Shown in pieces: positions 17,025-25,096 of a DNA stretch of 64,000 nucleotides. The notes under the pieces are model-generated. The model did not search any database. It saw only the letters and a program-made list of their open reading frames with translations, and was not told the origin of the DNA. Source of the DNA: Thiothrix caldifontis (GTDB lineage: Bacteria > Pseudomonadota > Gammaproteobacteria > Thiotrichales > Thiotrichaceae). The stretch lies in the NCBI RefSeq assembly GCF_900107695.1, contig NZ_FNQP01000014.1, positions 25,078-89,077 of the forward strand, in the 5' to 3' direction. Numbering within the stretch: the first letter of the stretch is position 1; each line of letters begins with the position of its first letter. The translations under genes were made by a program, and so were the position numbers.

Positions 17025-17536
17025 GCTATCGCCTCTGCTGGTTGTTGTGGCGGGGTGGTTTGCCCTGGCAAATAACGAATCCAAATCAAAAATACCACCA
17101 ATGCATCCAACATGATCAAGGCTTGCCAAATATACAAGTGTGCCCAATCAAATAATGCTTGGCTCCATTGACCCAAGTAAAATAGGCTAATAATGCGCAA
17201 CAAATTCATGCTTTGAATAGCGATGAAGCCCCAAAACAGCCCCGTAAGCTTGTAACGTAACGGCGCAGGAAAAGCGATAATAGCCGCCAGCAATACAATC
17301 ATGGCCTCAACCCCATTACACCCTGGCTCAATCGACACGGCAAAACCGTTCAAGGTACTACGCACCACCTTACCCGTAGTTGCCACATTCGGGTCAAACG
17401 CTGACATCAGCCAACCACTTATATCGGCTAGCAAACTAGTCCAAGGAAGAATAATGGCTGCCTGCACGGGTTGGAGCATTTCAACCCCAAATAAAATGCC
17501 TTGCACTAATAGAAAAAACAGAAGGAAACGTAGCAT
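17021..17536 (-). CDS. xrtH: Exosortase H (XrtH)
   Basis: A 171-residue multispanning membrane transpeptidase of the exosortase/archaeosortase superfamily. The three catalytic residues are all visible: Cys73 in SIEPGCNGVEAMIVLL, Arg114 in MNLLRIISLFYLG and His133 in WAHLYIWQ. Length and motif wording fit the short XrtH type, which is specific for IPTLxxWG-CTERM tails. It would cut a C-terminal sorting signal at the inner membrane and attach the protein to an acceptor. It heads the operon with its associated membrane protein (ATGA overlap). No IPTL-type substrate is in the window, so substrates may be elsewhere or the atypical tail of the 14422-15999 protein may be recognised. Confidence 0.88.
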   Translation of the reverse strand: MLRFLLFFLLVQGILFGVEMLQPVQAAIILPWTSLLADISGWLMSAFDPNVATTGKVVRSTLNGFAVSIEPGCNGVEAMIVLLAAIIAFPAPLRYKLTGLFWGFIAIQSMNLLRIISLFYLGQWSQALFDWAHLYIWQALIMLDALVVFLIWIRYLPGQTTPPQQPAEAIA

Positions 17537-17594
17537 AGCCCACTTTCTTTTAATTTTTATAGAAGCATCATTTTAACTGATATCTATATGGATG

Positions 17595-17610
17595 GGTAGC
17601 CCACCCTACC
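17595..17610. repeat. Short dispersed-type inverted repeat
   Basis: GGTAG CCCACC CTACC, three bases after the stop of the small membrane protein gene at 17613. The GGTAGGGTGGGCTACC wording is a frequent intergenic repeat in many bacteria. No T tract follows. Confidence 0.3.
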
Positions 17611-17612
17611 AC

Positions 17613-17924
17613 TCAAACTTGGCGAATGGTGATGTTGCCAACTGTCGTTGATTTGTTACAAGTACCACAACGCTTGCGTGTAGCACATTCACTTTTCATG
17701 ATGCAGTGCCCAACCCAAAATAAACCGACGCCACAAGCGATGCAGACAGAAACAAACATCCAATTGATGTCTTGATGACGTTGAAATTGGAGTAAAGCAC
17801 CCATAACACCGATGCCCACTAGCAATAAAAAAGCCACCCATCTAGCAACACGCATGAAATAAAACACGACGGATTGTTCGCATTCCAAAGCTTTTGAATT
17901 AATGCATTTTGCTTGTTTTTTCAT
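17613..17924 (-). CDS. Small two-helix membrane protein with Cys-rich tail
   Basis: A 103-residue protein, not recognised. Two hydrophobic segments (WVAFLLLVGIGVMGALL at about 28-45 and WMFVSVCIACGVGLFWVG at about 55-72) are followed by a tail with Cys spacing CATRKRCGTCNKS, which could bind a metal. GGGAG lies upstream of the ATG. It lies between xrtH and a Ser/Thr kinase gene, 50 bases downstream of the latter on the same strand, so it may be cotranscribed with the kinase. Confidence 0.6.
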   Translation of the reverse strand: MKKQAKCINSKALECEQSVVFYFMRVARWVAFLLLVGIGVMGALLQFQRHQDINWMFVSVCIACGVGLFWVGHCIMKSECATRKRCGTCNKSTTVGNITIRQV

Positions 17925-17974
17925 AATGTGGAACTCCCAATTTTAATTGGTCAAAATAACGTGTTTCCCCATCT

Positions 17975-18814
17975 CTATTGTTGTTGTGTTAGTCGCGTTA
18001 TATTCTGCAATAATCGTACCACGGCTTCTACGGACTCTAACCTGTTTTCAGGAAACTTTGCCAATAAACCATTTATCAATGGCTGATAAGCAGACAACGC
18101 CTCCGGCAAGCGAGGAATGGGGGCAAGCGCATGTTTTTTCAAGAGTTCTGCCAAAGAACCTGACTCGTAAGGCTTATGACCAACCAATAACTCATACAGT
18201 ATTACCCCTAGGGCATACAAGTCTGTGCGCTCATCGGGTGGGTCGCCTATAATCCGTTCAGGGCTAATATAGTAAGGTGTGCAATAAATTTCGTCTTCTC
18301 GCAGAAAACCGGCGGCAACTAGCAAACGTGTTTCCAAGCCAAAATCCAACAATGCTAGGGAATTATCAGCACGCACCAAGATATTAGAGGTTTTAAGGTC
18401 TTGGTGCAGCAGCCCAATACTGTGTATCACGCCCAGAGCCACCGCGATTTCCTCAAACCAAAACAATGCTTGTTGCAGAGAAGGCAATGGCATTTGTGCC
18501 AAGCATCGCCGCAATGTTTCGCCCTGCACATATTCCATGACCATATAAAGTGTACCGGACGACATACCTGCATCCAACGGCCTCACCAAGCCACGATGCG
18601 CTAACAAACTTAGGGCTTTACTTTCCATGAGAAATTCATCTACTAAGTCTGGAGCCAGCCCAGTCGCATCAAATTTAAAACGCTTGATAGCGACCGGCAA
18701 TCCACTAGGACTATTTGCCAGCAAAATGATGGCGTTTTCGCTTTCATGCAATACGTTTAAATATTGATAGCCCGGCAACGCTAGCGGATACCGTTCCAAC
18801 CCTCGGTGCTTCAC
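17975..18814 (-). CDS. Serine/threonine protein kinase
   Basis: A 279-residue Hanks-type kinase with no added domain or transmembrane segment. Visible motifs: VAIK (Lys44), catalytic loop HQDLKTSN (His137-Gln138-Asp139, so the usual HRD Arg is Gln), DFG at 157-159, YYISPERI in the activation segment and DERTDLYALGVILYELL. The Asp and Lys needed for phosphotransfer are kept, so it is probably active, with altered control of the activation loop. GTG start with AGAGGAA upstream. Substrate unknown; its neighbours are the small membrane protein and the exosortase operon, on the same strand. Confidence 0.88.
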   Translation of the reverse strand: MKHRGLERYPLALPGYQYLNVLHESENAIILLANSPSGLPVAIKRFKFDATGLAPDLVDEFLMESKALSLLAHRGLVRPLDAGMSSGTLYMVMEYVQGETLRRCLAQMPLPSLQQALFWFEEIAVALGVIHSIGLLHQDLKTSNILVRADNSLALLDFGLETRLLVAAGFLREDEIYCTPYYISPERIIGDPPDERTDLYALGVILYELLVGHKPYESGSLAELLKKHALAPIPRLPEALSAYQPLINGLLAKFPENRLESVEAVVRLLQNITRLTQQQ

Positions 18815-18955
18815 GCAGCTATTCCTCTGTTTTGGCTCATCAGCCCTCGCTCATTATGATTTTTGACAAACATCTATCTTAAGAACAGTGTAGGACATTG
18901 ATAAGCGATATGCCGTTCTACCTGATTGCAGCAGGGGAATCGCAGCCAAAATGAA

Positions 18956-18984
18956 TTGACAAATTACCCTCCGCACTTGATAAT
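18956..18984 (+). promoter_or_regulatory. Sigma-70 promoter of the rpsF operon
   Basis: TTGACA (18956-18961), 17 bases, then GATAAT (18979-18984): a near-consensus promoter. Transcription would start near 18991, leaving a leader of about 75 bases before rpsF. Confidence 0.8.
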
Positions 18985-19020
18985 TTCGCGCTTTTCTATG
19001 GGCAATTGCCTTAGATCCTT

Positions 19021-19041
19021 GCCTCACCGTTAGTGGGAGGC
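19021..19041 (+). promoter_or_regulatory. Candidate S6:S18 autoregulatory hairpin in the rpsF leader
   Basis: GCCTCAC ... GTGGGAGGC forms a hairpin with a GG bulge and a loop-proximal ACCG. The rpsF leader of many bacteria has a hairpin with an exposed CCG that binds the S6:S18 heterodimer and represses translation, mimicking its 16S rRNA site. Position and CCG fit; fine structure has not been compared with the family model. Confidence 0.4.
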
Positions 19042-19065
19042 TGTTTAACCCGAAAGGAAATCGTC

Positions 19066-19455
19066 ATGAGACACTATGAAATTGTCTTTCTGGTCCACCC
19101 GGATCAGAGCGAACAAGTACCTGCGATGGTAGAACGCTACCGTAGTATGGTGCAAGAAAGCGGTGGTGCTATCCATCGTTTGGAAGATTGGGGTCGTCGT
19201 CAACTGGCCTATCCCATCAACAAGCTGCATAAAGCACACTACGTGCTGATGAACATCGAATGTGGCGCGGAAACACTGGCTGAATTGGAAAGCATTTTCC
19301 GCTTCAACGACGCGGTTATCCGTAACGTCACCATGCGTATGGATGCGGCAGTCACTGAACCTTCTCCTTTGAGAAAAGACGGTGAAGCACGCCCAGCCAA
19401 GCGTATGCGTGAAGAAGTCCTGTCCGATGATGACGATTCATCTGACGACGAATAA
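19066..19455 (+). CDS. rpsF: Small ribosomal subunit protein bS6
   Basis: A 129-residue protein starting [19 protein letters not shown] with GAAAGGAAA upstream. It contains the S6 core with [20 protein letters not shown] and ends in the acidic tail [10 protein letters not shown], typical of S6 proteins that are modified by RimK-type glutamylation. It binds S18 on the 30S platform. First gene of the rpsF-rpsR-rplI operon; no priB is present between rpsF and rpsR. Confidence 0.97.
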   Translation: MRHYEIVFLVHPDQSEQVPAMVERYRSMVQESGGAIHRLEDWGRRQLAYPINKLHKAHYVLMNIECGAETLAELESIFRFNDAVIRNVTMRMDAAVTEPSPLRKDGEARPAKRMREEVLSDDDDSSDDE

Positions 19456-19479
19456 TTACGGTTGATCTGGAGATAGTTT

Positions 19480-19707
19480 ATGTCACGTCAATTCCGCCGC
19501 AAAAAATACTGCCGTTTCACGGCTGAAGGCATCACCGAGATTGATTACAAAGATCTCGACATCCTGAAAAGTTTTATTACCGAAACCGGTAAAATCGTAC
19601 CTAGCCGCATTACAGGTACTAAAGCGATTTATCAGCGTCAACTGGCAACCGCTATCAAGCGTGCGCGTTTCCTCGCGTTGCTGCCATACACTGATCAGCA
19701 CAAGTAA
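19480..19707 (+). CDS. rpsR: Small ribosomal subunit protein bS18
   Basis: A 75-residue protein with the S18 signature ([20 protein letters not shown], then [20 protein letters not shown] and [11 protein letters not shown]). It forms the S6:S18 pair in the small subunit. GGAG lies before the ATG. Second gene in the operon. Confidence 0.98.
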   Translation: MSRQFRRKKYCRFTAEGITEIDYKDLDILKSFITETGKIVPSRITGTKAIYQRQLATAIKRARFLALLPYTDQHK

Positions 19708-19719
19708 AAGGTGAGTACG

Positions 19720-20166
19720 ATGCAAATCATTCTTTTGAAAAAAGTGGAAAATCTCGGCACATTAGGTAGCGTTGTATCAGTGCGCCCTGGTTATGCCCGC
19801 AACTTCCTGATTCCGCAAGGCAAAGCCAAAATGGCGACCAAAGCCAATCTGGAAGCATTTGAAGCCCGCCGTGCTGAACTGGAAGCTGAAGCCGAAGCAA
19901 TTTTAGCGGCTGCACAAGCGCGTCGCGACCAACTGTCCGACATGGTTCTGACCATCAAAGGCAAAGCGGGTAATGAAGGCAAATTGTTCGGTTCGGTTTC
20001 CAATATCGAAATCGCCGAGGCGATCCAAGCTGCTGGCATTGCGATTGAACGACGTGAAATCCGTATGCCGGATGGCGCAATCCGTCACTTAGGTGAATTT
20101 GAAATCGGCATTCACTTACACGCTGAAGTGGATACTGCCATCAAGGTTGTCGTTGAAGCAGAGTAA
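19720..20166 (+). CDS. rplI: Large ribosomal subunit protein bL9
   Basis: A 148-residue protein: N-terminal RNA-binding domain (MQIILLKKVENLGTLGSVVS, RPGYARNFLIPQGKA), long connecting helix and C-terminal domain (GKLFGSVSNIEIAEAI). The ATG at 19720 is the true start, preceded by AAAGGTG. The gene is the last of the ribosomal operon and is followed by a strong terminator. Confidence 0.98.
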   Translation: MQIILLKKVENLGTLGSVVSVRPGYARNFLIPQGKAKMATKANLEAFEARRAELEAEAEAILAAAQARRDQLSDMVLTIKGKAGNEGKLFGSVSNIEIAEAIQAAGIAIERREIRMPDGAIRHLGEFEIGIHLHAEVDTAIKVVVEAE

Positions 20167-20192
20167 TCGCTGATTCAATCATGTCTGATGCG

Positions 20193-20233
20193 ATGCCCCG
20201 TAATGCTGGAAAGTGTTGCGGGGCATTTTTTTT
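20193..20233 (+). terminator. Rho-independent terminator of rpsF-rpsR-rplI
   Basis: An 8-bp perfect GC-rich stem (ATGCCCCG / CGGGGCAT) with a 17-base loop, followed by a run of T. It separates the ribosomal operon from dnaB. Confidence 0.88.
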
Positions 20234-20267
20234 AACGCTCAACGCCGATTTTCGTTAAACTGAGCCA

Positions 20268-23141
20268 ATGGCAGACTCATACGAATCACTCAAAATCCCC
20301 CCTCACTCTATCGAAGCTGAACAATCTGTATTGGGCGGCTTATTGCTGAGTGGGTTAGCAAACGACAGTACCGCTTGGGATACCATCGCGGATAAAATCA
20401 CCGAAGGCGATTTTTATCGACAAGACCACCGCCTGATTTTTCGCGCTATTGCCGATTTGGTGGAAGATAATAAACCACTTGATTTGGTCACGGTGTCCGA
20501 ATGGCTAAAACAACGTAATGAACTGGAAAATGCTGGCGGGTTCGCTTACTTAGCAACCATGGCAAAAGATACCCCCAGTGCAGCCAACATTCGCGCATAT
20601 GCTGAAATTGTGCGTGAAAAGTCGGTGCTGCGTCAGTTAATCAGCGTAGGAACAGGCATTGCTGATTCCGCCTTCACTGCACAAGGTCGGCCTAGCAAAG
20701 AGCTATTGGATGAAGCCGAACAAAAAGTCTTTAAAATCGCCGAGCAAGGAACCAAGCAAGGCCAGGTATTTAAGCCGCTAAAAGGGCTGTTGAAAGTGAC
20801 GCTGGCGCATATCGAAGAGTTGAGCAAACTTGATAGCAATATCACTGGCGTTTCGACCGGCTATACACAGCTTGATGAAATGACCTCTGGCTTGCAAAAA
20901 GGTGACTTAATTATTGTGGCGGGTAGACCGTCCATGGGCAAATGCATTGTTACTGGTAGCCGCGTACTGGATCCGATCACGGGTCGATTGGAGATGATTG
21001 ATGATTTGGTTGCCCAACAACAAGGCTCGTTGGCGACGCTAAATACACAGTTACGTTTGCAAGTCGCACAACCTTCGCAATATGTTGATGATGGTGTCAA
21101 ACCTGTTTTCCGGGTACGCACTGCACTTGGACGTGAAATTACTACAACGCTGACGCATCCTTTTCTTACGATTGAAGGTTGGAAACCACTAGCTGAGATC
21201 AATGTCGGCAAACGGATTGCCGTACCGCGCATTTTGCCTTTTTTTGGGAAAGGTTCACTATCAGAACAGCGAACCAAACTTATTGCTTATTTCTTAACTG
21301 ATGGCGGCTTAACACAGAGTTGCCCGCAATTTACCAATATTAACCCTCGAATCCGCCAAGATTTTATTACCGCACTCGATGATTTTCCGGGCGTGCAGTG
21401 GCGCTTGGAAGACAGCAAAGGGCAACGCACCCCCAGTATTCGGGTGGCAACCGATACTGCATTCCAACACACAGCAAGGCAGGATTTTGCCGCACGATTC
21501 AAACAACGCTTGCAAGAACTTTCTCTAAGTTTAAATGCATTAGCACGACAATTAGGCGTTGCTGTTGCAACGGTACACTATTGGTCAGTAGGTAAAGCCG
21601 TGCCTGCTGGGGAGATGTTCGGTGTTTTGTGTCGGGAACTCCAGGTAGAACCATCAGTATTGATGCCACATGGCAGTACTGCAACTACCCGTTCCGCACC
21701 AAACCCGATGACGGAATGGTTACAAACGTTGGGCTTGATGGGCAAGAATGCGCATGAGAAACGTATACCTGCGCCTGTTTATGAATTACCGCGTGCATTG
21801 ATGGCGGTTTTCCTAAACCGAGCATTTGCGTGTGATGGCAGTGTCTATGTCCAAAACGGTATCCAAGCGGGCATTTCCTATAGTACGGTTAGCTATGCAT
21901 TAGCGCGGGATATGCAGCATTTATTGGTACGTTTTGGCATTCTTGCCAAATTGCGCCATCGGCAAGTGCGGTATCAAGGCGAGTATCGCGCCGCTTATGA
22001 ATTGCGTATTACACATCAACAACATGTGCGCCAATTTTTAGAAGAAATTGGCGTGTACGGTAAAGAAGAAGCCGTACAAAAAGCCTTGACGGTCAGCCAA
22101 GAAAAAACACCTAAAGTCATTTTAGATACGTTGCCAAACGAAACATGGGCAATGGTTGCAGACTGCAAAGGCGAGTTGACTTGGGCAGAATTAGCTCAAC
22201 GCATGGGGCGTAAGCCCGGACATAATTTCCATGTGGGTAAGCGTGGCATAGGTCGTGAGTTATTGGCAGAAATGGCAGCCGCTTTATCATCCAAGACACT
22301 TGCTACGCTTGCCCATAGCGATCTTTACTGGGATGAAATTCAATCCATTGATTATTTAGGTAAACAGCAAGTCTATGATTTAAGCGTACCTGATACGCAT
22401 AATTTTGTTGCTGATGATGTGCTAGTGCATAACACGACCTTCTCGATGAATATCGCCGAATACGCCGCCGCACACAAAAAACTTCCGACCGCTGTATTCA
22501 GCATGGAGATGCCTGCCGAACAGCTTACTTTGCGTCTGCTGTCTTCGATGGGGCGAGTTGACCAACATCGCATTCGGACTGGGAAACTGACTGACGAAGA
22601 TTGGCCACGCATTGCTACCGCAGTCAAGATTTTCGCTGATGTTCCCATGTTCATTGATGACAGCCCCGCACTTTCCCCGACTGAAGTGCGTGCTCGTGCC
22701 CGTCGCCTGATGCGTGAACACGGGCAACTCGGCCTGATTGTATTGGACTACTTGCAATTAATGCAAACAGGTACCAGCTCTGATAACCGTACCGCTGAAA
22801 TTTCCGAAATCTCCCGTGGTCTCAAGTCTTTGGCAAAAGAACTCGCCGTTCCGGTGATTGCACTGTCACAGCTCAACCGTAGCTTGGAACAGCGCCCAAA
22901 TAAACGTCCAGTAATGTCAGATTTACGTGAATCGGGAGCAATTGAACAGGATGCTGACTTAATCATCTTTATCTACCGCGATGAAGTCTACAATCCCGAA
23001 TCCCCCGACAAAGGAACCGCAGAAATTATTATCGCCAAGCAACGTAATGGCCCGATTGGGACTGCGCGTTTAACATTCCTCGGTAAATACACCCGTTTCG
23101 AGAATTTTACCCCTGACATTTATACCCCAGGATTTGAATAA
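20268..23141 (+). CDS. dnaB: Replicative DNA helicase DnaB, intein-containing
   Basis: A 957-codon frame that encodes a normal 460-residue DnaB interrupted in frame by a 497-residue intein. The N-extein (1-225) has the primase-interacting N-terminal domain (PHSIEAEQSVLGGLLLS) and ends at the Walker A sequence GRPSMGK. The C-extein (723-957) resumes with TTFSMNIAEYAA and holds Walker B (GLIVLDYLQLMQ), SRGLKSLAKEL and ALSQLNRSLEQR. After splicing the P-loop reads GRPSMGKTT. The hexamer unwinds DNA at replication forks and is essential, so the intein must splice efficiently. The gene follows rplI after a terminator, in the conserved order rplI-dnaB-alr. Confidence 0.97.
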   Translation: MADSYESLKIPPHSIEAEQSVLGGLLLSGLANDSTAWDTIADKITEGDFYRQDHRLIFRAIADLVEDNKPLDLVTVSEWLKQRNELENAGGFAYLATMAKDTPSAANIRAYAEIVREKSVLRQLISVGTGIADSAFTAQGRPSKELLDEAEQKVFKIAEQGTKQGQVFKPLKGLLKVTLAHIEELSKLDSNITGVSTGYTQLDEMTSGLQKGDLIIVAGRPSMGKCIVTGSRVLDPITGRLEMIDDLVAQQQGSLATLNTQLRLQVAQPSQYVDDGVKPVFRVRTALGREITTTLTHPFLTIEGWKPLAEINVGKRIAVPRILPFFGKGSLSEQRTKLIAYFLTDGGLTQSCPQFTNINPRIRQDFITALDDFPGVQWRLEDSKGQRTPSIRVATDTAFQHTARQDFAARFKQRLQELSLSLNALARQLGVAVATVHYWSVGKAVPAGEMFGVLCRELQVEPSVLMPHGSTATTRSAPNPMTEWLQTLGLMGKNAHEKRIPAPVYELPRALMAVFLNRAFACDGSVYVQNGIQAGISYSTVSYALARDMQHLLVRFGILAKLRHRQVRYQGEYRAAYELRITHQQHVRQFLEEIGVYGKEEAVQKALTVSQEKTPKVILDTLPNETWAMVADCKGELTWAELAQRMGRKPGHNFHVGKRGIGRELLAEMAAALSSKTLATLAHSDLYWDEIQSIDYLGKQQVYDLSVPDTHNFVADDVLVHNTTFSMNIAEYAAAHKKLPTAVFSMEMPAEQLTLRLLSSMGRVDQHRIRTGKLTDEDWPRIATAVKIFADVPMFIDDSPALSPTEVRARARRLMREHGQLGLIVLDYLQLMQTGTSSDNRTAEISEISRGLKSLAKELAVPVIALSQLNRSLEQRPNKRPVMSDLRESGAIEQDADLIIFIYRDEVYNPESPDKGTAEIIIAKQRNGPIGTARLTFLGKYTRFENFTPDIYTPGFE
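20943..22433 (+). other. DnaB intein with LAGLIDADG-type endonuclease and HTH
   Basis: The intein spans residues 226-722 of the precursor (497 residues). It starts with Cys (CIVTGSRVLDPITG), has the block B TLTHPFLT, and ends in DTHNFVADDVLVHN with terminal His-Asn; the +1 residue is Thr. The middle has two degenerate LAGLIDADG motifs (KLIAYFLTDGGLTQ and PRALMAVFLNRAFACDGSV) and, between them, a helix-turn-helix-like stretch (LNALARQLGVAVATVHYW). This suggests a full homing endonuclease with an added DNA-recognition module. The site is between Lys and Thr of the Walker A motif, so unspliced DnaB cannot bind ATP. GC content is not obviously different from dnaB. Confidence 0.93.
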
Positions 23142-23167
23142 TTGGCATAAACCGCTACACTGCCCAC

Positions 23168-24241
23168 ATGAAACGATCTGCACGCGCCATTATTGATACC
23201 GCCGCCCTGCGGCATAACCTTGCCCGCTGCCGCGACGCTGCGCCTAATAGTTTGGCAATGGCAGTGATTAAAGCCAATGCTTACGGGCATAACATGCTTA
23301 AAACGGCTGAATCGCTGAGTAATGCCAATGGTTTTGCCGTATCGTGTCTGCAAGAAGCCGTAGAGTTGCGGCAAGCACGCTTTATCCATCCTATTTTAGT
23401 ATTGCAGGGGTTTAGCAATCTGCAAGGCATGAAAGCCGCCGCAGAACACCGTTTTCGCGTGGTACTTCACGACCTTTCCCAACTTGAACTATTGGATAGT
23501 GCGCCGAGTTCGGTCAAATTAGACGTGGCGCTAAAACTCGATACCGGTATGCACCGCTTAGGCTTTCCCGTCGAACAAGCCCCTCACCTGTTCGAGCGTT
23601 TAAGTAAGCACCACAATGTCAAACCCACCCCTTGGTTAATGACCCACATGGCATGTGCCGATGAGTTGGATAATCCCAAAACCTCACAACAATTGGAAAG
23701 CTTTGCCAAATATACGACTGGCTTGCAAGCACCTCGCAGCGTGGGCAATTCCGCCAGCATCCTAGGGTGGCCGCAGACACATGTGAATTGGGTACGCCCC
23801 GGTATTATGCTGTACGGTTCATCACCATTCGTGAACGGTGATGCCAAACGTGACGGTTTGCAAGCCGTCATGACCTTGGTTGCACCACTGATTTCGATTC
23901 ATACTATCCCCAAAGGTGAGAGCATAGGCTACGGCGCAAGCTGGACATGCCCAGAAGACACCCGCACCGGCGTAGTCGCAATTGGCTATGCAGACGGCTA
24001 CCCGCGCCATGCGCCTACCGGCACACCTGTCTGGGTCAATGGTAAGCAAACCCGTATTTTAGGGCGGGTGTCGATGGATATGATTGTGATTGATTTAACG
24101 GCTATTGAAGCACGGGTGGGGGATCAAGTTGAATTGTGGGGTAAAAACCTTTCAGTTGATCGTGTTGCACAAGCAGCCGGAACCATCAGTTATGAACTCC
24201 TTTGCAATGCAGGTAATCTCTGCAAGCATGAATATCTTTAA
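23168..24241 (+). CDS. alr: Alanine racemase
   Basis: A 357-residue PLP enzyme making D-alanine for peptidoglycan. The PLP lysine is in MAVIKANAYGH. Also seen are LDTGMHRLGF, VGNSASIL, WVRPGIMLYG, the second catalytic Tyr in SIGYGASW, VAIGYADGYPR and GRVSMDMIVIDLT. It follows dnaB by 26 bases, the usual gammaproteobacterial order. Length is typical. Confidence 0.96.
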   Translation: MKRSARAIIDTAALRHNLARCRDAAPNSLAMAVIKANAYGHNMLKTAESLSNANGFAVSCLQEAVELRQARFIHPILVLQGFSNLQGMKAAAEHRFRVVLHDLSQLELLDSAPSSVKLDVALKLDTGMHRLGFPVEQAPHLFERLSKHHNVKPTPWLMTHMACADELDNPKTSQQLESFAKYTTGLQAPRSVGNSASILGWPQTHVNWVRPGIMLYGSSPFVNGDAKRDGLQAVMTLVAPLISIHTIPKGESIGYGASWTCPEDTRTGVVAIGYADGYPRHAPTGTPVWVNGKQTRILGRVSMDMIVIDLTAIEARVGDQVELWGKNLSVDRVAQAAGTISYELLCNAGNLCKHEYL

Positions 24242-24333
24242 TGAAATAAATCTTTTCTTGCTGCTGATAATTACATAAATATTTGCTATCCTATTTTTTG
24301 TTCAAATTAATCTAAATCATGGATGGGCTTAGC

Positions 24334-25029
24334 ATGACAACAGCAAGATACACCGTCAAAGGTGGTCATCGCGAACAAATGAAACGTGAACTGATCGGAC
24401 TAGTCATTGGTACAACCTTATTGATGACTGGAATGGCCTTCCTCTTTTCTCAAAATATCGGCGCAACAAATAATGACAGTGGTGTGCCGAACGTAACAGC
24501 TAGCAAGCCTGATACCACACCACCGACGTCAGAAGTAACGAAACCTGTTGCGACACCAACTTTAGCGGCATTAGACGTCACCCCACACGATACGACCAAA
24601 ATCATACCTGATGCCGCTCCTGCTCCAGCCATCGCAGAAATCAAAGCAACAGCGTTAAACGTAGCGGAAATCACCCCCAACGCCAAAGCTGATGAGAAAG
24701 TTGAAGAAATTACACCCGAAGCTAAGTCTGATGAAACTACTGTTCCCCCTGCTGAGGTGAGTACCGGTTGGATTTATGCCGGACAATTTGCTAACGGCAA
24801 ATGGTCAGAGGCAGGTTTAAAAATTGGCGCTGAGCTACCGATAAACAGCAAGAAATATGCCTTGAGCTGGGGTGCAACCGTGCGTGAACACCCTCCCCGC
24901 AACTCAGGCAGCAACAAACTCGGCAAAACCCTCGGTAATCTTACTACTGGACAAGAAATTGAGATTATCCAAGTCAAAAAATCGGGTAGCAAAGGCCATG
25001 TTTGGCTGGAAATTAAATACCCGCAATAG
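24334..25029 (+). CDS. Membrane-anchored SH3-domain protein
   Basis: A 231-residue protein. A cytoplasmic N-terminus of about 25 residues is followed by a membrane segment (LIGLVIGTTLLMTGMAFLF). A long Pro/Thr/Ala-rich periplasmic linker with repeated EITP(N/E)AK units leads to a C-terminal bacterial SH3-like domain (about 145-231; WGATVREHPPRNSGSNKLGK, then LTTGQEIEIIQVKKSGS and HVWLEIKYP). Such domains bind cell-wall or protein ligands. The ATG at 24334 has a better ribosome site than an in-frame ATG at 24319. Function unknown. Confidence 0.7.
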   Translation: MTTARYTVKGGHREQMKRELIGLVIGTTLLMTGMAFLFSQNIGATNNDSGVPNVTASKPDTTPPTSEVTKPVATPTLAALDVTPHDTTKIIPDAAPAPAIAEIKATALNVAEITPNAKADEKVEEITPEAKSDETTVPPAEVSTGWIYAGQFANGKWSEAGLKIGAELPINSKKYALSWGATVREHPPRNSGSNKLGKTLGNLTTGQEIEIIQVKKSGSKGHVWLEIKYPQ

Positions 25030-25096
25030 CCAGCTCTGATACGTATGGTGCTAGACTTGCAACTATTCCTAAGTTGCTGTTGTCTACAAACGCATC

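Noticed and set aside
20943..22433. A separate homing endonuclease gene inside dnaB
   Set aside because: The frame is continuous with dnaB on both sides and has splice blocks at the ends, so it is an in-frame intein.
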